Positions 8,330 to 17,781 of a stretch of DNA of 34,696 nucleotides are shown here, piece after piece; position 1 is the stretch's first letter; the number at the start of each line of letters is the position of its first letter. The notes under the pieces are model-generated. The model was not told the origin of the DNA. It did not search any database and saw nothing but the letters and a program-made list of their open reading frames with translations. The position numbers and the translations under genes are program-made. The DNA is from Bacillota bacterium (GTDB lineage: Bacteria; Bacillota_I; Bacilli_A; Erysipelotrichales; Erysipelotrichaceae): positions 1 through 34,696 of the forward strand of contig JAGHTX010000220.1 of the NCBI GenBank assembly GCA_018065105.1, in the 5' to 3' direction.

Positions 8330-9628
8330 ATGAACACATTATTTCAAACCCTACAATTATGTCATGCCCTAAAGGATAAAAGGTCTTTTGAAGAAGCCAT
8401 GAAAATCGTACCCGATTCCAGTCAAGAAAATGTACGTGCGCTTTTTGATTGGGAAATACTCGGCATTGATGAAGCGATACTGGAAGCGCAACAGTATTTA
8501 TTCAATGAAGAAGATGAGCCTGCTTTGGAAATATTAGGCGATTTAATCGATCAAGTGGAAGAATTAGATCCTATTCAGGAAGATGACAATTTTCTGTACT
8601 ATACACTTCAAAATGCACACGAGATACATCTATTTGAGATATTAGAGAAATCCGGAAAGAGTGTCATGAACCCAAAAGAAAACTTTGGATTCTTATATCA
8701 AACCTATGGAGCGGTTCTATTGGCGCAAGAACGAATGGAAGAAGCGAAAGAATGTTTTGAAAAATCATTAAAATGGAATCCATTCGATCTAGAAACACGC
8801 TTATTCGTGATTGAAGTTCTAAAAATGGAAAACCTCATGGAACAATTCTATTTTGAAAATAAAAAGTTGATGAAAATGGCTGTTTCATCCAAATGCATCT
8901 CCATCATCTATCAGAACTTCGCGTACTACTATCTTCAAAAAAATGACAGTAAAAGTGCCCTTTATTCCCTGTTGATGGCAGCGGATTATGGCTTTGATGT
9001 CGATCCTTATGTGACCAATTTGATCGAACAGATTGATTTGAAACAAGTGGGAAAAGAACTGCCAACCGAACAGGAAATCTATGCGTATTTCATTGAAAAA
9101 GGCATTCCGGTTCCACCCGATGAAGATTTATATGAATATTTCTTAGAACGTGCTTTAGAAAACGAAGTGGACAATATTGAAGAAGCCATGTTCTGTTTAA
9201 GCGTGCTCGATGAAATAAAAAATTCTTTAGAAAAAGAAAGCGATGATGAAATTCGTATTCGCAAAAAATACAACCGAAAACTTGGAAATGAAATTCACAA
9301 AATTCAAGAAATCTCTATGGATACCGGAACAGGGTATATTATTTCAAAATTATTGTTGACTAAAGTACACCTTCCTTTTATTCATGATATGTCCAGTGAG
9401 AAATTTCCTTGCGATTTAGTGGAAAATGATGAAGGGGAATTATTTATTCCTATGTATCTATTCCCAAGTAAAATTCCGCAATCCCAAAAGAAGAACTTTG
9501 AAATTCGACAAGTCCCATTCGAATTTAGCATACGACTATTAGAAGAATGGGATGAGGTAGCCGGTATCGTTCTTCATCCATTTAGTAAGGATGCTTTTGA
9601 AATGCGTAGAGAGGATTTTCAAGAGTGA
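8330..9628 (+). CDS. TPR protein with SseB-like C-terminal domain
   Basis: A 432-residue cytoplasmic protein. Residues about 1-300 are helical and acidic with tetratricopeptide character, clearest at YGAVLLAQERMEEAKECFEKSLKWNPFD (a canonical TPR, about 125-155). The C-terminal 75 residues (ELFIPMYLFPSKIP ... GIVLHPFSKDAFEMRREDF) resemble the SseB domain, in which a hydrophobic strand and a final NPF-like motif are typical. Function unknown; TPR proteins usually scaffold partners. There is no ribosome binding site, and the -10 box ends seven bases before the ATG, so it appears leaderless. It overlaps the next gene by four bases (GTGA), implying translational coupling. Confidence 0.68.
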   Translation: MNTLFQTLQLCHALKDKRSFEEAMKIVPDSSQENVRALFDWEILGIDEAILEAQQYLFNEEDEPALEILGDLIDQVEELDPIQEDDNFLYYTLQNAHEIHLFEILEKSGKSVMNPKENFGFLYQTYGAVLLAQERMEEAKECFEKSLKWNPFDLETRLFVIEVLKMENLMEQFYFENKKLMKMAVSSKCISIIYQNFAYYYLQKNDSKSALYSLLMAADYGFDVDPYVTNLIEQIDLKQVGKELPTEQEIYAYFIEKGIPVPPDEDLYEYFLERALENEVDNIEEAMFCLSVLDEIKNSLEKESDDEIRIRKKYNRKLGNEIHKIQEISMDTGTGYIISKLLLTKVHLPFIHDMSSEKFPCDLVENDEGELFIPMYLFPSKIPQSQKKNFEIRQVPFEFSIRLLEEWDEVAGIVLHPFSKDAFEMRREDFQE

Positions 9629-10383
9629 AAAAAGGTTATGTATTGATCACAGGAGCAAGTTCTGGTATTGGAAAGGAACTTGCTTCTCTTTATGCACAAG
9701 AAGGCTATCCATTAATACTGGTTTCCAGAAACAAAGAAGCACTTCAACAGGTAAAAATGGAACTAGGGAAAGACTCCATTGAAATTCGAACTTGTGACCT
9801 GTACAAAGAAGAACAGGTATTCTCTTTGTATCAAAGTATAAAAAACTACAACATTGAAATTCTGATTAACAATGCGGGTGCCGGAAAGAGTGGAACTCTA
9901 GTCGAACTTAAAGAGCAGACCGTTTTAAATCTCATCCATTTAAATGTATCTTCTATGAGCCTGTTAACGCAATTAGTCGCCAAAGGTATGGTAGAAAGAG
10001 GAAAAGGAAAAATTCTTATTGTGGCAAGTACGGCCGCTTTTGGACCCGATGTAGGACTAAATGTATATGGACCCACAAAAGCCTATGCCTATAATTTTGC
10101 CCAAACCTTGCGAGGAGAACTTGGAAAAACGGGTGTACAGGTCTCTTGTTTATGTCCCGGACCGACAAAGACCAACTGGTCAAAAAATGCAGGTCGAAAA
10201 GAGAGCAAAACAGCCATGGATGCCAAAACAGTGGCAAGAGTGGCGTATAAAGGATTAGAAAAGAACAAGGCATGCATCATTCCAGGATTTAAGAATAAAG
10301 TTCTATATATCTGTAGTAAAATAATACCCGATTCTTTGATTGGAAAAGTGACGGCTTCTTTCCAAAAACGATTAAAGAAGTAA
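9625..10383 (+). CDS. Short-chain dehydrogenase/reductase
   Basis: A 252-residue classical SDR. The cofactor loop is TGASSGIG (near residues 9-16), NNAGAG is the structural NAG motif, and the catalytic Ser (VASTAAFG) and YxxxK pair (YGPTK, near residues 150-156) are all present. An Arg just after the second strand (SRN) favours NADPH. It is of the cytoplasmic DltE/YqjQ-like type that acts on ketone/alcohol substrates; the true substrate is unknown. The GTG start overlaps the stop of the TPR gene, so the two form a bicistron. The his operon promoter starts directly after. Confidence 0.88.
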   Translation: MKKGYVLITGASSGIGKELASLYAQEGYPLILVSRNKEALQQVKMELGKDSIEIRTCDLYKEEQVFSLYQSIKNYNIEILINNAGAGKSGTLVELKEQTVLNLIHLNVSSMSLLTQLVAKGMVERGKGKILIVASTAAFGPDVGLNVYGPTKAYAYNFAQTLRGELGKTGVQVSCLCPGPTKTNWSKNAGRKESKTAMDAKTVARVAYKGLEKNKACIIPGFKNKVLYICSKIIPDSLIGKVTASFQKRLKK

Positions 10384-10393
10384 TGTCTTTCAA

Positions 10394-10423
10394 TTGACAA
10401 CAACTGTCTTTTTGTACTATACT
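10394..10423 (+). promoter_or_regulatory. Promoter of the his operon
   Basis: A perfect TTGACA at 10394-10399 is followed, 18 bases later, by TATACT (10418-10423). Transcription would begin near 10430, at the start of the T-box leader. Confidence 0.75.
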
Positions 10424-10427
10424 TCAC

Positions 10428-10677
10428 TTGTATAAAAGTGAGGAAAGGAAATAGTACATTCGCCTCAAAATTGTAGAGACTTCTTGGCTGGTGAAAAAGA
10501 AGATTTTAACGAATGGAACACGTCCTGGAGCTGTATATGCGAACACAGTAGTGTATACCGGTTGTCACCGTTAAAAGACTAGAGTTGATAGACTCGATGA
10601 GATCATTATTGTGAGATAATGGTGAAATAAGGTGGAACCACGTATATTACGTCCTTTGTATAGGACGTTTTTTTATT
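10428..10677 (+). promoter_or_regulatory. T-box leader, histidine-specific, upstream of hisZ
   Basis: Contains the T-box core AAGGTGGAACCACG (10629-10642), an AGAGA-type element, the GGTG (GNUG) motif and a CCTGGAGC distal segment in stem I. In the specifier loop GAA-CAC-A sits opposite an AGTA element, so the specifier is CAC (10544-10546), a histidine codon. A terminator (ACGTCCT / AGGACGT, 10649-10668, then seven T) ends the leader. Uncharged tRNA-His should stabilise the antiterminator and switch on the his genes. The bulge reads UGGA, which would pair best with a tRNA whose discriminator base is U. Confidence 0.95.
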
Positions 10678-10695
10678 TATAAGGAGGAATTACTC

Positions 10696-11796
10696 ATGAA
10701 CCAAATTCAATTGCCATTAGGAATGCGCGACTTAATCTTAGAAGAATGCGAAAGAAAGCGCATGCTGCAACATAAGCTGGAAAATGTCTTTGAATCCTAT
10801 GGATATAAAGAAATTATGACGCCATGTATTGAGTTTCATAATTTATATCAAACCGCATTTGGAACACTGGAAGACGAAGAAATCTTTAAATTCTTTGATC
10901 AGGAAGGAAAAATCCTATCGTTAAGAACCGACATGACCGTACCAATCGCTCGTGTCTGTGCTACAAAATTTAACACCAAAGAAGGACCATTCCGCTTCCG
11001 TTACTCATCCAATGTATACAAGGTAAGACAATCGTTTGGAGGAAAACGTAGTGAAGTTATGGACTGTGGAATCGAATGTATTGGTTTAGATTCCTCTTGT
11101 GATATTGAAGTATTAAACCTGGCCATTCTTGTCATGGAAGAGATTGGTGCGAAATATACATTGGAAATTGGAAACACAAACTTCTTTAAATCCGCTTGTA
11201 AAGCTCTACAAATGGATAAAGAATCGACAGCTCGACTTGCCGACCTAATTGATCGAAAGAGTATGGTGGAATTGAAACAATTTGTTCAAAAGTTAAAACT
11301 TTCGCCAAATGCCAAAGAATTCTTTATTCAACTTCCATGGATGACCGGAGGTCAAGAAGCCTTGGACATGGCAAGAGAATTAAGCTTTAGTACCAGCTTA
11401 TTAGAAGAAGTCAACAAGCTACAAAAGCTATACAACGACCTACAAGCTTTAGGCTATAAAGATGTGATTACTTTTGACTTAGGAAAAGTACCACACTTGG
11501 ATTACTATACTGGAATTATCTTCGGTGGATATGTGGAAGGAGTTGGTGTCAGCGTATTGAGCGGAGGACGCTACGATAAATTGTTGTCAAAATTTGGCCG
11601 TGACCTACCAGCCATCGGATTCTCGGTAAAAATTGATTACTGCATCGATGTAGTAAAATGTGAAGAAAAGAAAACTGTAAAAATTTACTATCCAAAAAAT
11701 CGAATGGTAGAAGCCTTACAAAAGGCCAATGAATTACGAAAAGAATGCACAGTTGAATTGATCGAAGCCATGTGCGCAGAAGTGGAGGTAGCCTAA
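10696..11796 (+). CDS. hisZ: ATP phosphoribosyltransferase regulatory subunit HisZ
   Basis: A 366-residue class II histidyl-tRNA-synthetase paralogue. It has PLGMRDL and LRTDMTVPIAR (motif 2 region), ends its catalytic core with SGGRYDKLLSKFG, and lacks an anticodon-binding domain. HisZ pairs with short-form HisG to make the first enzyme of histidine synthesis, giving allosteric control by histidine. Its position first in the operon, directly before a short hisG, supports HisZ rather than HisS. AAGGAGGAA lies eight bases before the ATG, directly after the T-box terminator. Its TAA overlaps the hisG ATG by one base. Confidence 0.92.
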   Translation: MNQIQLPLGMRDLILEECERKRMLQHKLENVFESYGYKEIMTPCIEFHNLYQTAFGTLEDEEIFKFFDQEGKILSLRTDMTVPIARVCATKFNTKEGPFRFRYSSNVYKVRQSFGGKRSEVMDCGIECIGLDSSCDIEVLNLAILVMEEIGAKYTLEIGNTNFFKSACKALQMDKESTARLADLIDRKSMVELKQFVQKLKLSPNAKEFFIQLPWMTGGQEALDMARELSFSTSLLEEVNKLQKLYNDLQALGYKDVITFDLGKVPHLDYYTGIIFGGYVEGVGVSVLSGGRYDKLLSKFGRDLPAIGFSVKIDYCIDVVKCEEKKTVKIYYPKNRMVEALQKANELRKECTVELIEAMCAEVEVA

Positions 11797-12440
11797 TGTC
11801 CTTATCAATTGCCCTAACAAAAGGTAGACTTCAGAAACAAACCATTGCCATGTTAGAAGAATGTGGATATGGTGTAGAAAGTGTAAAAAATCCAGGAAGA
11901 GCGTTGGTCTTCCAAGATTCAAATAAAGATATCAATTACTTTTTAGTCAAATCACACGACTGCATTACCTATGTAGAACATGGGGTAGCGGACATTGGTG
12001 TGGTAGGAAAAGATACCCTATTGGAAGGGGGAAAAGACTACTACGAAATGTTGGATCTAGAAATCGGAAAATGTAAATTCATCGTCGCAACCTATAAAGG
12101 AGAAGATATTTTCTCAAAAGTTGGACACATTAAGATTGGAACCAAATATCCTAGCGTTGCCCAAAACTATTTCTTATCCAAAGGGTTAGATGTAGAAATT
12201 ATCAAAATTGATGGTTCCGTAGAATTAGCCCCAATCTTAGGACTATGTGATGGAATTGTCGATATTATGGAAACCGGAACCACATTAAAAGAAAACGGAC
12301 TTGTGGTACTTGATACGGTATGTGATATCAGTGCAAGAGTCATCGTCAACAAAGCCGCCTTCAAATTAAAGAAACAAGAAGTGATGGCTGTATTAAACGA
12401 TTTAGAAAGGATTGTGAAACAAAATGCTTCAAGAAATTAG
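11796..12440 (+). CDS. hisG: ATP phosphoribosyltransferase, short catalytic form
   Basis: A 214-residue HisG_S protein that joins ATP and PRPP to give phosphoribosyl-ATP, the first step of histidine synthesis. It begins LSIALTKGRL and contains DIGVVGKDTLLE and the PRPP-binding segment DGIVDIMETGTTLKENGL. It lacks the C-terminal regulatory domain, so it needs HisZ, which is encoded just upstream. The ORF-track start at 11772 is too early. ATG at 11796 follows GTGGAGGTAG, overlaps the hisZ stop (TAATG) and gives the conserved N-terminus. Confidence 0.95.
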   Translation: MSLSIALTKGRLQKQTIAMLEECGYGVESVKNPGRALVFQDSNKDINYFLVKSHDCITYVEHGVADIGVVGKDTLLEGGKDYYEMLDLEIGKCKFIVATYKGEDIFSKVGHIKIGTKYPSVAQNYFLSKGLDVEIIKIDGSVELAPILGLCDGIVDIMETGTTLKENGLVVLDTVCDISARVIVNKAAFKLKKQEVMAVLNDLERIVKQNASRN

Positions 12441-13704
12441 AAAAAGTGAAAAAGAATCACTAAACGAATACTTATTAAGTCGTACTCAGGAAATCAGTGG
12501 AGAAGTTCTAGCGGCTGCGCAAAACATCCTTAACGATGTAAAAAAGAATAAAGATGCCGCTTGTAAGAAATATACAAAACAATTTGATGGCATTGAAATT
12601 GAAAATTTCCGTGTCAGTGAAGAAGAAATCGAAGCAGCTATCGAAAAATGCGATGAAGCTTTTAAAGATGCGATGCAAAGAGCGAAAGCGAACATTGAAT
12701 TCTTCCACAAAGCCCAAAAACAAAATTCCACTTTACTACAAAAAGAAATGGGAATTTATTTAGGACAACGTGTATTACCTTTGGATTCTGTAGGAATCTA
12801 TGTACCAGGTGGAAGAGCACAATATCCTAGCTCGGTATTGATGAATGCCATTCCCGCAAAAGTAGCTGGTGTGGAAAGAATTGTCATGGTAACCCCTCCA
12901 AGTAAAGAAGGAGGGATCCACCCAAATATTGCCTTTGCGGCAAAATTAGCCGGTGTTACCGAAATCTATAAAATCGGAGGCGCTCAAGCCATCGGTGCTC
13001 TAGCGTATGGAACAGAATCCATTCCAAGAGTTGATAAGATCGTTGGACCTGGGAACATCTTCGTAGCGGCTTCCAAGAAATTAGTTTATGGAATTGTTGA
13101 CATTGACATGATTGCAGGACCAAGTGAAATCTTAGTTATCGCCGACCAGGGAGCTAATCCTAAATACGTAGCGGCAGACCTTTTATCCCAAGCCGAACAC
13201 GATCCAATGGCCAGTGCCATCTTACTAACAACGTCTCGTGATATTTTAGATGCAACAAACAAAGAATTACGTAGACAAACCGATCTTCTTCCAAAGAAGG
13301 AAATTGTTGAAAAATCTTTGGCTGACTATGGAAAAGTCATTGTCTGTGACAGTATTGAAGAATGTATTGAATTCTCCAATGCGATTGCTCCAGAACACTT
13401 GGAATTAAACATTGCCAACCCAATGGAATACTTACACTTAGTAAAACACGCAGGAAGTGTATTCATGGGATACTATACATGCGAATGTATTGGAGATTAC
13501 TTTGGAGGAACAAACCACGTGCTTCCAACAAGTGGAACTGCTCGTTTCTCCAGTGCGTTAGGAGTAGACAGCTTTATTAAAAAATCAAGTTACTTACACT
13601 ATACAAAAGAAGCTATTGAAGCGTATGCGAAATACATTGTCACAATGGCAGAAGAAGAAGACTTGCGTGCTCACGCCAATGCCGCAAGAGTGAGGGTCGA
13701 ATAA
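12424..13704 (+). CDS. hisD: Histidinol dehydrogenase
   Basis: A 426-residue zinc enzyme doing the last two oxidations, histidinol to histidine, with two NAD. Visible signatures include VGIYVPGGRAQYPSSVLMNAIPA, KIVGPGNIFVAASKK, DMIAGPSEILVIAD, LSQAEHDP (zinc-ligand Gln/His region) and IAPEHLEL with the catalytic Glu-His pair. Length is normal. The ATG lies inside the 3' end of hisG (17-base overlap), preceded by AAAGGATTG, so the two are translationally coupled. Confidence 0.96.
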   Translation: MLQEIRKSEKESLNEYLLSRTQEISGEVLAAAQNILNDVKKNKDAACKKYTKQFDGIEIENFRVSEEEIEAAIEKCDEAFKDAMQRAKANIEFFHKAQKQNSTLLQKEMGIYLGQRVLPLDSVGIYVPGGRAQYPSSVLMNAIPAKVAGVERIVMVTPPSKEGGIHPNIAFAAKLAGVTEIYKIGGAQAIGALAYGTESIPRVDKIVGPGNIFVAASKKLVYGIVDIDMIAGPSEILVIADQGANPKYVAADLLSQAEHDPMASAILLTTSRDILDATNKELRRQTDLLPKKEIVEKSLADYGKVIVCDSIEECIEFSNAIAPEHLELNIANPMEYLHLVKHAGSVFMGYYTCECIGDYFGGTNHVLPTSGTARFSSALGVDSFIKKSSYLHYTKEAIEAYAKYIVTMAEEEDLRAHANAARVRVE

Positions 13705-14723
13705 TGAAACAGATTCAATCATACGAAGCACACAAACAAGAAGGAATCTTGTTAAATGCCAACGAATTAAGTGTGAACTTAAATCAGGATATCGTTAAGG
13801 AAATTCAAGAAAGAATTCCAGCTATTTTATTTAACCGTTATCCAGAAGAACCAGTCACAAAACTATACGAAGCCTATGCCGAAGTGATCGGATGCCAGGC
13901 AAGCCAGGTATTGGCCGGAAATGGTTCAGATCAAATGTTAGGGTATTTAATTGGTACTTTCTTAGGACAAGGAAAAAAAGCCTATACCATTGCACCGGAT
14001 TTTGGAATGTATGACTACTATTGTTCCAGCTATGATGCCGGTATTGAAAAATACGCAACCGAAGAAGATGGAAGTTTTGATATCGAAGATTTTATTAAAG
14101 TCGGAAAAGAAAAAGGAGTCAATTTAGTTTTGTTCTCCAATCCAAACAACCCAACAGGACACGCTCTTTCCAAAGCCGAAGTATTGAAAATCGTAACAGG
14201 ATTTGATTGTCCGGTTATTGTGGATGAAGCGTATATGGAATTCTATGGAGAAAGCGTATTTGATGAAGTAGAAAACTACGAAAACTTATATGTGACTCGT
14301 ACCTTATCCAAAGCGTATGGGCTAGCCGGAATTCGTTGTGGATTCTTAATTAGTTCCCAAGAAAGAATTGCCAAATTAAAAGCGAACTTCATTCCTTACG
14401 CTTTAAGTCGTTTAACGCAGGAAGTTGCCATTATTGCGCTAAGTCACGCAAAAGAATTTGATGAAAGTACTTCATTTACCTGTGCTCAAAGAGATGAAAT
14501 GTATGAAATCATCAAAGACTTCAAAAAGATGACATTCTATCCTTCCAAAGCGAACTTTATCTGTGGAAAATGTGCCAACAAAGAAGCTTTATTGGCCGCT
14601 TTTGAAAAAGAAAATATCGTAATTCGTAACTATGCCGGAAAAGATACATTCCGTATTACCATTGGATCGAAAGAAGAAAATAAAAAGGTATTAGAAATTC
14701 TAACTGCCTTTGAAGGAGAATAA
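13704..14723 (+). CDS. hisC: Histidinol-phosphate aminotransferase
   Basis: A 339-residue fold-type I PLP enzyme that aminates imidazole-acetol phosphate with glutamate. It carries [10 protein letters not shown] (substrate arm), [35 protein letters not shown] and the PLP-binding lysine in [14 protein letters not shown], then [12 protein letters not shown] at the end. Starts on the last base of the hisD stop (TAATG). Normal length and motif set, and the operon position makes the assignment firm over other class I/II aminotransferases. Confidence 0.95.
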   Translation: MKQIQSYEAHKQEGILLNANELSVNLNQDIVKEIQERIPAILFNRYPEEPVTKLYEAYAEVIGCQASQVLAGNGSDQMLGYLIGTFLGQGKKAYTIAPDFGMYDYYCSSYDAGIEKYATEEDGSFDIEDFIKVGKEKGVNLVLFSNPNNPTGHALSKAEVLKIVTGFDCPVIVDEAYMEFYGESVFDEVENYENLYVTRTLSKAYGLAGIRCGFLISSQERIAKLKANFIPYALSRLTQEVAIIALSHAKEFDESTSFTCAQRDEMYEIIKDFKKMTFYPSKANFICGKCANKEALLAAFEKENIVIRNYAGKDTFRITIGSKEENKKVLEILTAFEGE

Positions 14724-14725
14724 CT

Positions 14726-15307
14726 ATGCGTTCTGCCTCATTAAGTCGTAACACAAAAGAAACGCAAATTACTTGCGTGTTAGAAATCGAAGGAACTGGA
14801 AAAAGCGATATTTCAACAGGCATTGGATTCTTCGATCATATGTTGGATCTATTTGCCTTCCATTCCAATATGAATTTAAAAATGATTGCCGATGGCGATC
14901 TGGATGTATGCGATCACCACACCATTGAAGATTGTGGGATTACCTTAGGGTCCGTTTTGAAACAGGCTTTAGGCGATCGTAAAGGAATCAACCGATATGG
15001 AAACTTCTTTATGCCTATGGATGAAACACTAGCACAGGTTACCTTGGATATTTCAGGAAGACCTTATCTAGTCTTTAATGCCGAATTTACTAGAGATACC
15101 GTAGGGATGATGGCTACGGAAATGGTGGAAGAATTCTTTAGAGCCGTTGCGGTTGCTTCAGGATTAACTCTACACATTAATGTGATGTATGGAAAGAATG
15201 ATCACCACAAGATTGAAGCCATTTTTAAAGCGTTTGGACGTGCTTTAAAAGAAGCTTGTTTAATCACCAGTGATAAGATTCCTTCTTCCAAAGGAGTATT
15301 AGAATAA
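14726..15307 (+). CDS. hisB: Imidazoleglycerol-phosphate dehydratase
   Basis: A 193-residue monofunctional IGPD that dehydrates imidazole-glycerol phosphate. Both manganese-binding histidine clusters are present: [10 protein letters not shown] and [35 protein letters not shown] is near the N-terminus. It lacks the N-terminal HAD phosphatase found in bifunctional enterobacterial HisB, so histidinol-phosphate phosphatase must come from another gene, and none is in this operon. Separated from hisC by two bases, and its stop overlaps the hisH ATG. Confidence 0.96.
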   Translation: MRSASLSRNTKETQITCVLEIEGTGKSDISTGIGFFDHMLDLFAFHSNMNLKMIADGDLDVCDHHTIEDCGITLGSVLKQALGDRKGINRYGNFFMPMDETLAQVTLDISGRPYLVFNAEFTRDTVGMMATEMVEEFFRAVAVASGLTLHINVMYGKNDHHKIEAIFKAFGRALKEACLITSDKIPSSKGVLE

Positions 15308-15921
15308 TGATTGGAATTATTGATTATGGTATGGGAAATCTTCACAGTGTATTTAACGCGGTAAAGAAATACGATGAAAACTGTATTATTTCCAGTGATG
15401 TACAAGAATCAGAAGCCTGCGATAAATTGGTACTTCCTGGGGTTGGTGCTTTTCCAGACTGTATGGAAAATTTACATAACACAAAGCTTTTTGAACCCAT
15501 TAAAAAATGGGTATTGGAAGATAAAAAGCCTATTTTAGGAATCTGCTTAGGAATGCAGGCCATGTTTGAGAGCAGTGAAGAAAAAGGTTTTACTCTAGGA
15601 TTTGGATTTTTAAAAGGAAAAGTCATCCGTATGAAAGAAGAAGGGCTTCGTATTCCTCACATTGGCTGGAACCAATTGGAAGTGAATACAGAACACCCAC
15701 GCGCATTCCTAATTGAACAAAAACCATATGTGTATTATGTACACTCTTACTATGCACACGATTACGATCCAGAAGACTGCATTGGATATTCTTACTATGG
15801 AAAGTCCATTATCGTACCTGGATTATTTAATAAAGACAACATTTATGCCAGTCAATTCCACCCAGAAAAAAGTGGAGAAGACGGGTTACGAATTTTAGAA
15901 TATTTTATTAAGGAGGCATAA
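15307..15921 (+). CDS. hisH: Imidazole glycerol phosphate synthase, glutaminase subunit
   Basis: A 204-residue class I glutamine amidotransferase that feeds ammonia to HisF. It has IDYGMGNLHSV at the start, the nucleophile Cys in GICLGMQAMFESSEE and the His-Glu of the triad in SQFHPEKSGEDGLRIL. Length is normal. Start overlaps the hisB stop by one base (TAATG). Confidence 0.96.
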   Translation: MIGIIDYGMGNLHSVFNAVKKYDENCIISSDVQESEACDKLVLPGVGAFPDCMENLHNTKLFEPIKKWVLEDKKPILGICLGMQAMFESSEEKGFTLGFGFLKGKVIRMKEEGLRIPHIGWNQLEVNTEHPRAFLIEQKPYVYYVHSYYAHDYDPEDCIGYSYYGKSIIVPGLFNKDNIYASQFHPEKSGEDGLRILEYFIKEA

Positions 15922-15923
15922 TT

Positions 15924-16640
15924 ATGATTATTATACCAGCCATTGATATCATTGATGGAAAACCAGTTCGCCTATATCAGGGTGATTATGGAAAAAAAGA
16001 AGTAGTTGGACAAAGTGTAATGGATATCGCCAAAACTTTTGAAGAATTAGGAGCTGACTATTTGCACACTGTGGATCTGGATGGAGCGAAAAGCGGTACA
16101 AAAGACAATGCGAAATTAATCATCGAAGTCGCAAAGGCTTTATCCATTCCGGTCGAAGTTGGCGGAGGAATCCGTTCGATGGAAGACATTGACTTCTATC
16201 TAGAAAATGGATTGTCTCGTGTTATTTTAGGAACCGTTGCTCTAGAAAATAAGGCATTATTAAAAGAAGCCATTACCAAATATAAAGAAAAAATTGCGGT
16301 CGGAATTGATTGTAAAAATGGATATGTATGCGGTTCTGGATGGTTAACCGATTCCAACGCCTACTATATTGATTTTGCCAAAGAAATGGAAAGCTTAGGG
16401 GTACAAACCATTATCTTTACCGATATTTCCAAAGATGGAACCCTAGCTGGACCCAATTTGGAAATGTTGGCAGAATTAAAAAAAGCAGTCAATATTGATA
16501 TTACTGCCAGTGGTGGAATTAAAGATATTTCGCACATTCAACAATTAAAAGATCTAGACGTATATGGAGCCATCACCGGAAAAGCGATGTATGCCAAGAC
16601 CCTTGATCTAGAAGAAGCCATTGCGCTATGTAAGGAGTAA
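15924..16640 (+). CDS. hisA: Phosphoribosylformimino-5-aminoimidazole carboxamide ribotide isomerase
   Basis: A 238-residue (beta-alpha)8 barrel catalysing the Amadori rearrangement of ProFAR to [25 protein letters not shown] carries the catalytic aspartate near residue 8, and [12 protein letters not shown] carries the second near residue 170. VEVGGGIRS and ASGGI bind the two phosphates, showing the half-barrel repeat. The AAGGAGGCATAATT ribosome binding site lies within the end of hisH, two bases of gap remaining before the ATG. Confidence 0.96.
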   Translation: MIIIPAIDIIDGKPVRLYQGDYGKKEVVGQSVMDIAKTFEELGADYLHTVDLDGAKSGTKDNAKLIIEVAKALSIPVEVGGGIRSMEDIDFYLENGLSRVILGTVALENKALLKEAITKYKEKIAVGIDCKNGYVCGSGWLTDSNAYYIDFAKEMESLGVQTIIFTDISKDGTLAGPNLEMLAELKKAVNIDITASGGIKDISHIQQLKDLDVYGAITGKAMYAKTLDLEEAIALCKE

Positions 16641-16642
16641 AT

Positions 16643-17407
16643 ATGCTTAGTAAACGTATTATTCCTTGTCTGGATGTAAAAAATGGGAAAGTAGTAAAAG
16701 GGGTTAACTTCATCGGTTTAAAAGAAGTCGGAGATCCTGTAGAACTTGCCAAAGAATACTATAAACAAGGAGCCGATGAACTTGTTTTCTTAGATATTAC
16801 CGCAACACATGAACACCGTGACACTATGGTTGAAGTGGTAAAACAGGTCGCAAGTCAAATCTATATTCCTTTTACCGTAGGTGGTGGAATTAAAACCATC
16901 GAAGACATTAAAAAGATTCTTCGTGCGGGTGCCGATAAGATCTCTTTAAATTCAGCTGCTGTAAAAAATCCGGAATTGATTCAGGAAGGGGCCAAAATGT
17001 TTGGAAATCAATGTATTGTTTTAGCCGTTGATGGAAGAAAAAGAGAAGACGGAAGTGGATGGAATGTAGTCATTCATGGTGGTCGAATTGATACAGGACT
17101 TGATGCTCTGGATTGGATCAAAAAAGGCGTGGAATTAGGAGCAGGAGAAATCTTACTTACTTCTATGGATGCCGATGGAACCAAACAGGGATTTGACATT
17201 GAATTCTGCAAAGCCGTACGCGATATTGTAGAAGTACCCGTGATTGCCAGTGGTGGATGCGGAAGTCTAGAACACTTTGCCGAAGTTTTTGAAAAAGAAG
17301 CAGCCGATGCAGCCTTAGCAGCCAGTCTTTTCCACTATGGAGAATTAACCGTTGGCGATGTACACAAATATCTAAAAGAAAGAGGAATTGAGGTGCGCTC
17401 ATGTTAA
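16643..17407 (+). CDS. hisF: Imidazole glycerol phosphate synthase, cyclase subunit
   Basis: A 254-residue barrel paralogous to HisA that uses ammonia from HisH to cyclise PRFAR, releasing [24 protein letters not shown] contains Asp11. [14 protein letters not shown] contains the second catalytic aspartate near residue 130, and VGGGIKT and ASGGCGS bind phosphate. Starts two bases after hisA with TAAGGAGTAAAT as ribosome binding site. Its 3' end overlaps hisI by seven bases. Confidence 0.96.
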   Translation: MLSKRIIPCLDVKNGKVVKGVNFIGLKEVGDPVELAKEYYKQGADELVFLDITATHEHRDTMVEVVKQVASQIYIPFTVGGGIKTIEDIKKILRAGADKISLNSAAVKNPELIQEGAKMFGNQCIVLAVDGRKREDGSGWNVVIHGGRIDTGLDALDWIKKGVELGAGEILLTSMDADGTKQGFDIEFCKAVRDIVEVPVIASGGCGSLEHFAEVFEKEAADAALAASLFHYGELTVGDVHKYLKERGIEVRSC

Positions 17408-17748
17408 GCTTGGATTTTAAAAAAGGCGATGGACTGATTCCTGTTATCGTTCAGGATGTTCAATCGAAAGAAGTATTGATGCTGGCATACATGAACGAAG
17501 AAGCGTATAAAAGAACTTGTGAAACGCGCTTGGCAACCTATTGGTCTCGTTCTCGCCAGTCTTACTGGGTAAAAGGGGAAACCAGTGGACACTTTCAAAA
17601 GGTAAAAGAAATTCGTATTGATTGCGATGAAGATACCATCTTACTTTTAGTGGAACAAGATGGAGCGGCTTGTCATACTAACCATTATTCTTGTTTCTAT
17701 CGAGACGAAGAAGGAAAAGAATTGTTTAAGAAAATTGAGATGAAATAA
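17401..17748 (+). CDS. hisI: Phosphoribosyl-AMP cyclohydrolase (single-domain HisI)
   Basis: A 115-residue protein opening the adenine ring of phosphoribosyl-AMP. [30 protein letters not shown] (magnesium-binding) and [13 protein letters not shown] (zinc cysteines) are all present. There is no fused HisE pyrophosphohydrolase domain and no separate hisE follows, so phosphoribosyl-ATP pyrophosphatase must be encoded elsewhere. The ATG overlaps hisF, with GAGGTGCGC as ribosome binding site. A terminator overlaps its last codons. Confidence 0.94.
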   Translation: MLSLDFKKGDGLIPVIVQDVQSKEVLMLAYMNEEAYKRTCETRLATYWSRSRQSYWVKGETSGHFQKVKEIRIDCDEDTILLLVEQDGAACHTNHYSCFYRDEEGKELFKKIEMK

Positions 17749-17764
17749 TTCATCTCTTTTCTTT
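17737..17764 (+). terminator. Terminator of the his operon, overlapping the hisI stop
   Basis: GAGATGA (17737-17743) pairs with TCATCTC (17750-17756) and TTTTCTTTT follows. The left arm is the last coding bases of hisI, and the stop codon lies in the loop. Confidence 0.82.
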
Positions 17765-17769
17765 TGTGA

Positions 17770-17775
17770 TAGAAT
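17770..17775 (+). promoter_or_regulatory. -10 box giving a leaderless start at 17782
   Basis: TAGAAT ends seven bases before the A of the ATG at 17782. No Shine-Dalgarno is present. This is the same geometry as at 8318-8330. Confidence 0.5.
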
Positions 17776-17781
17776 ACCGGT

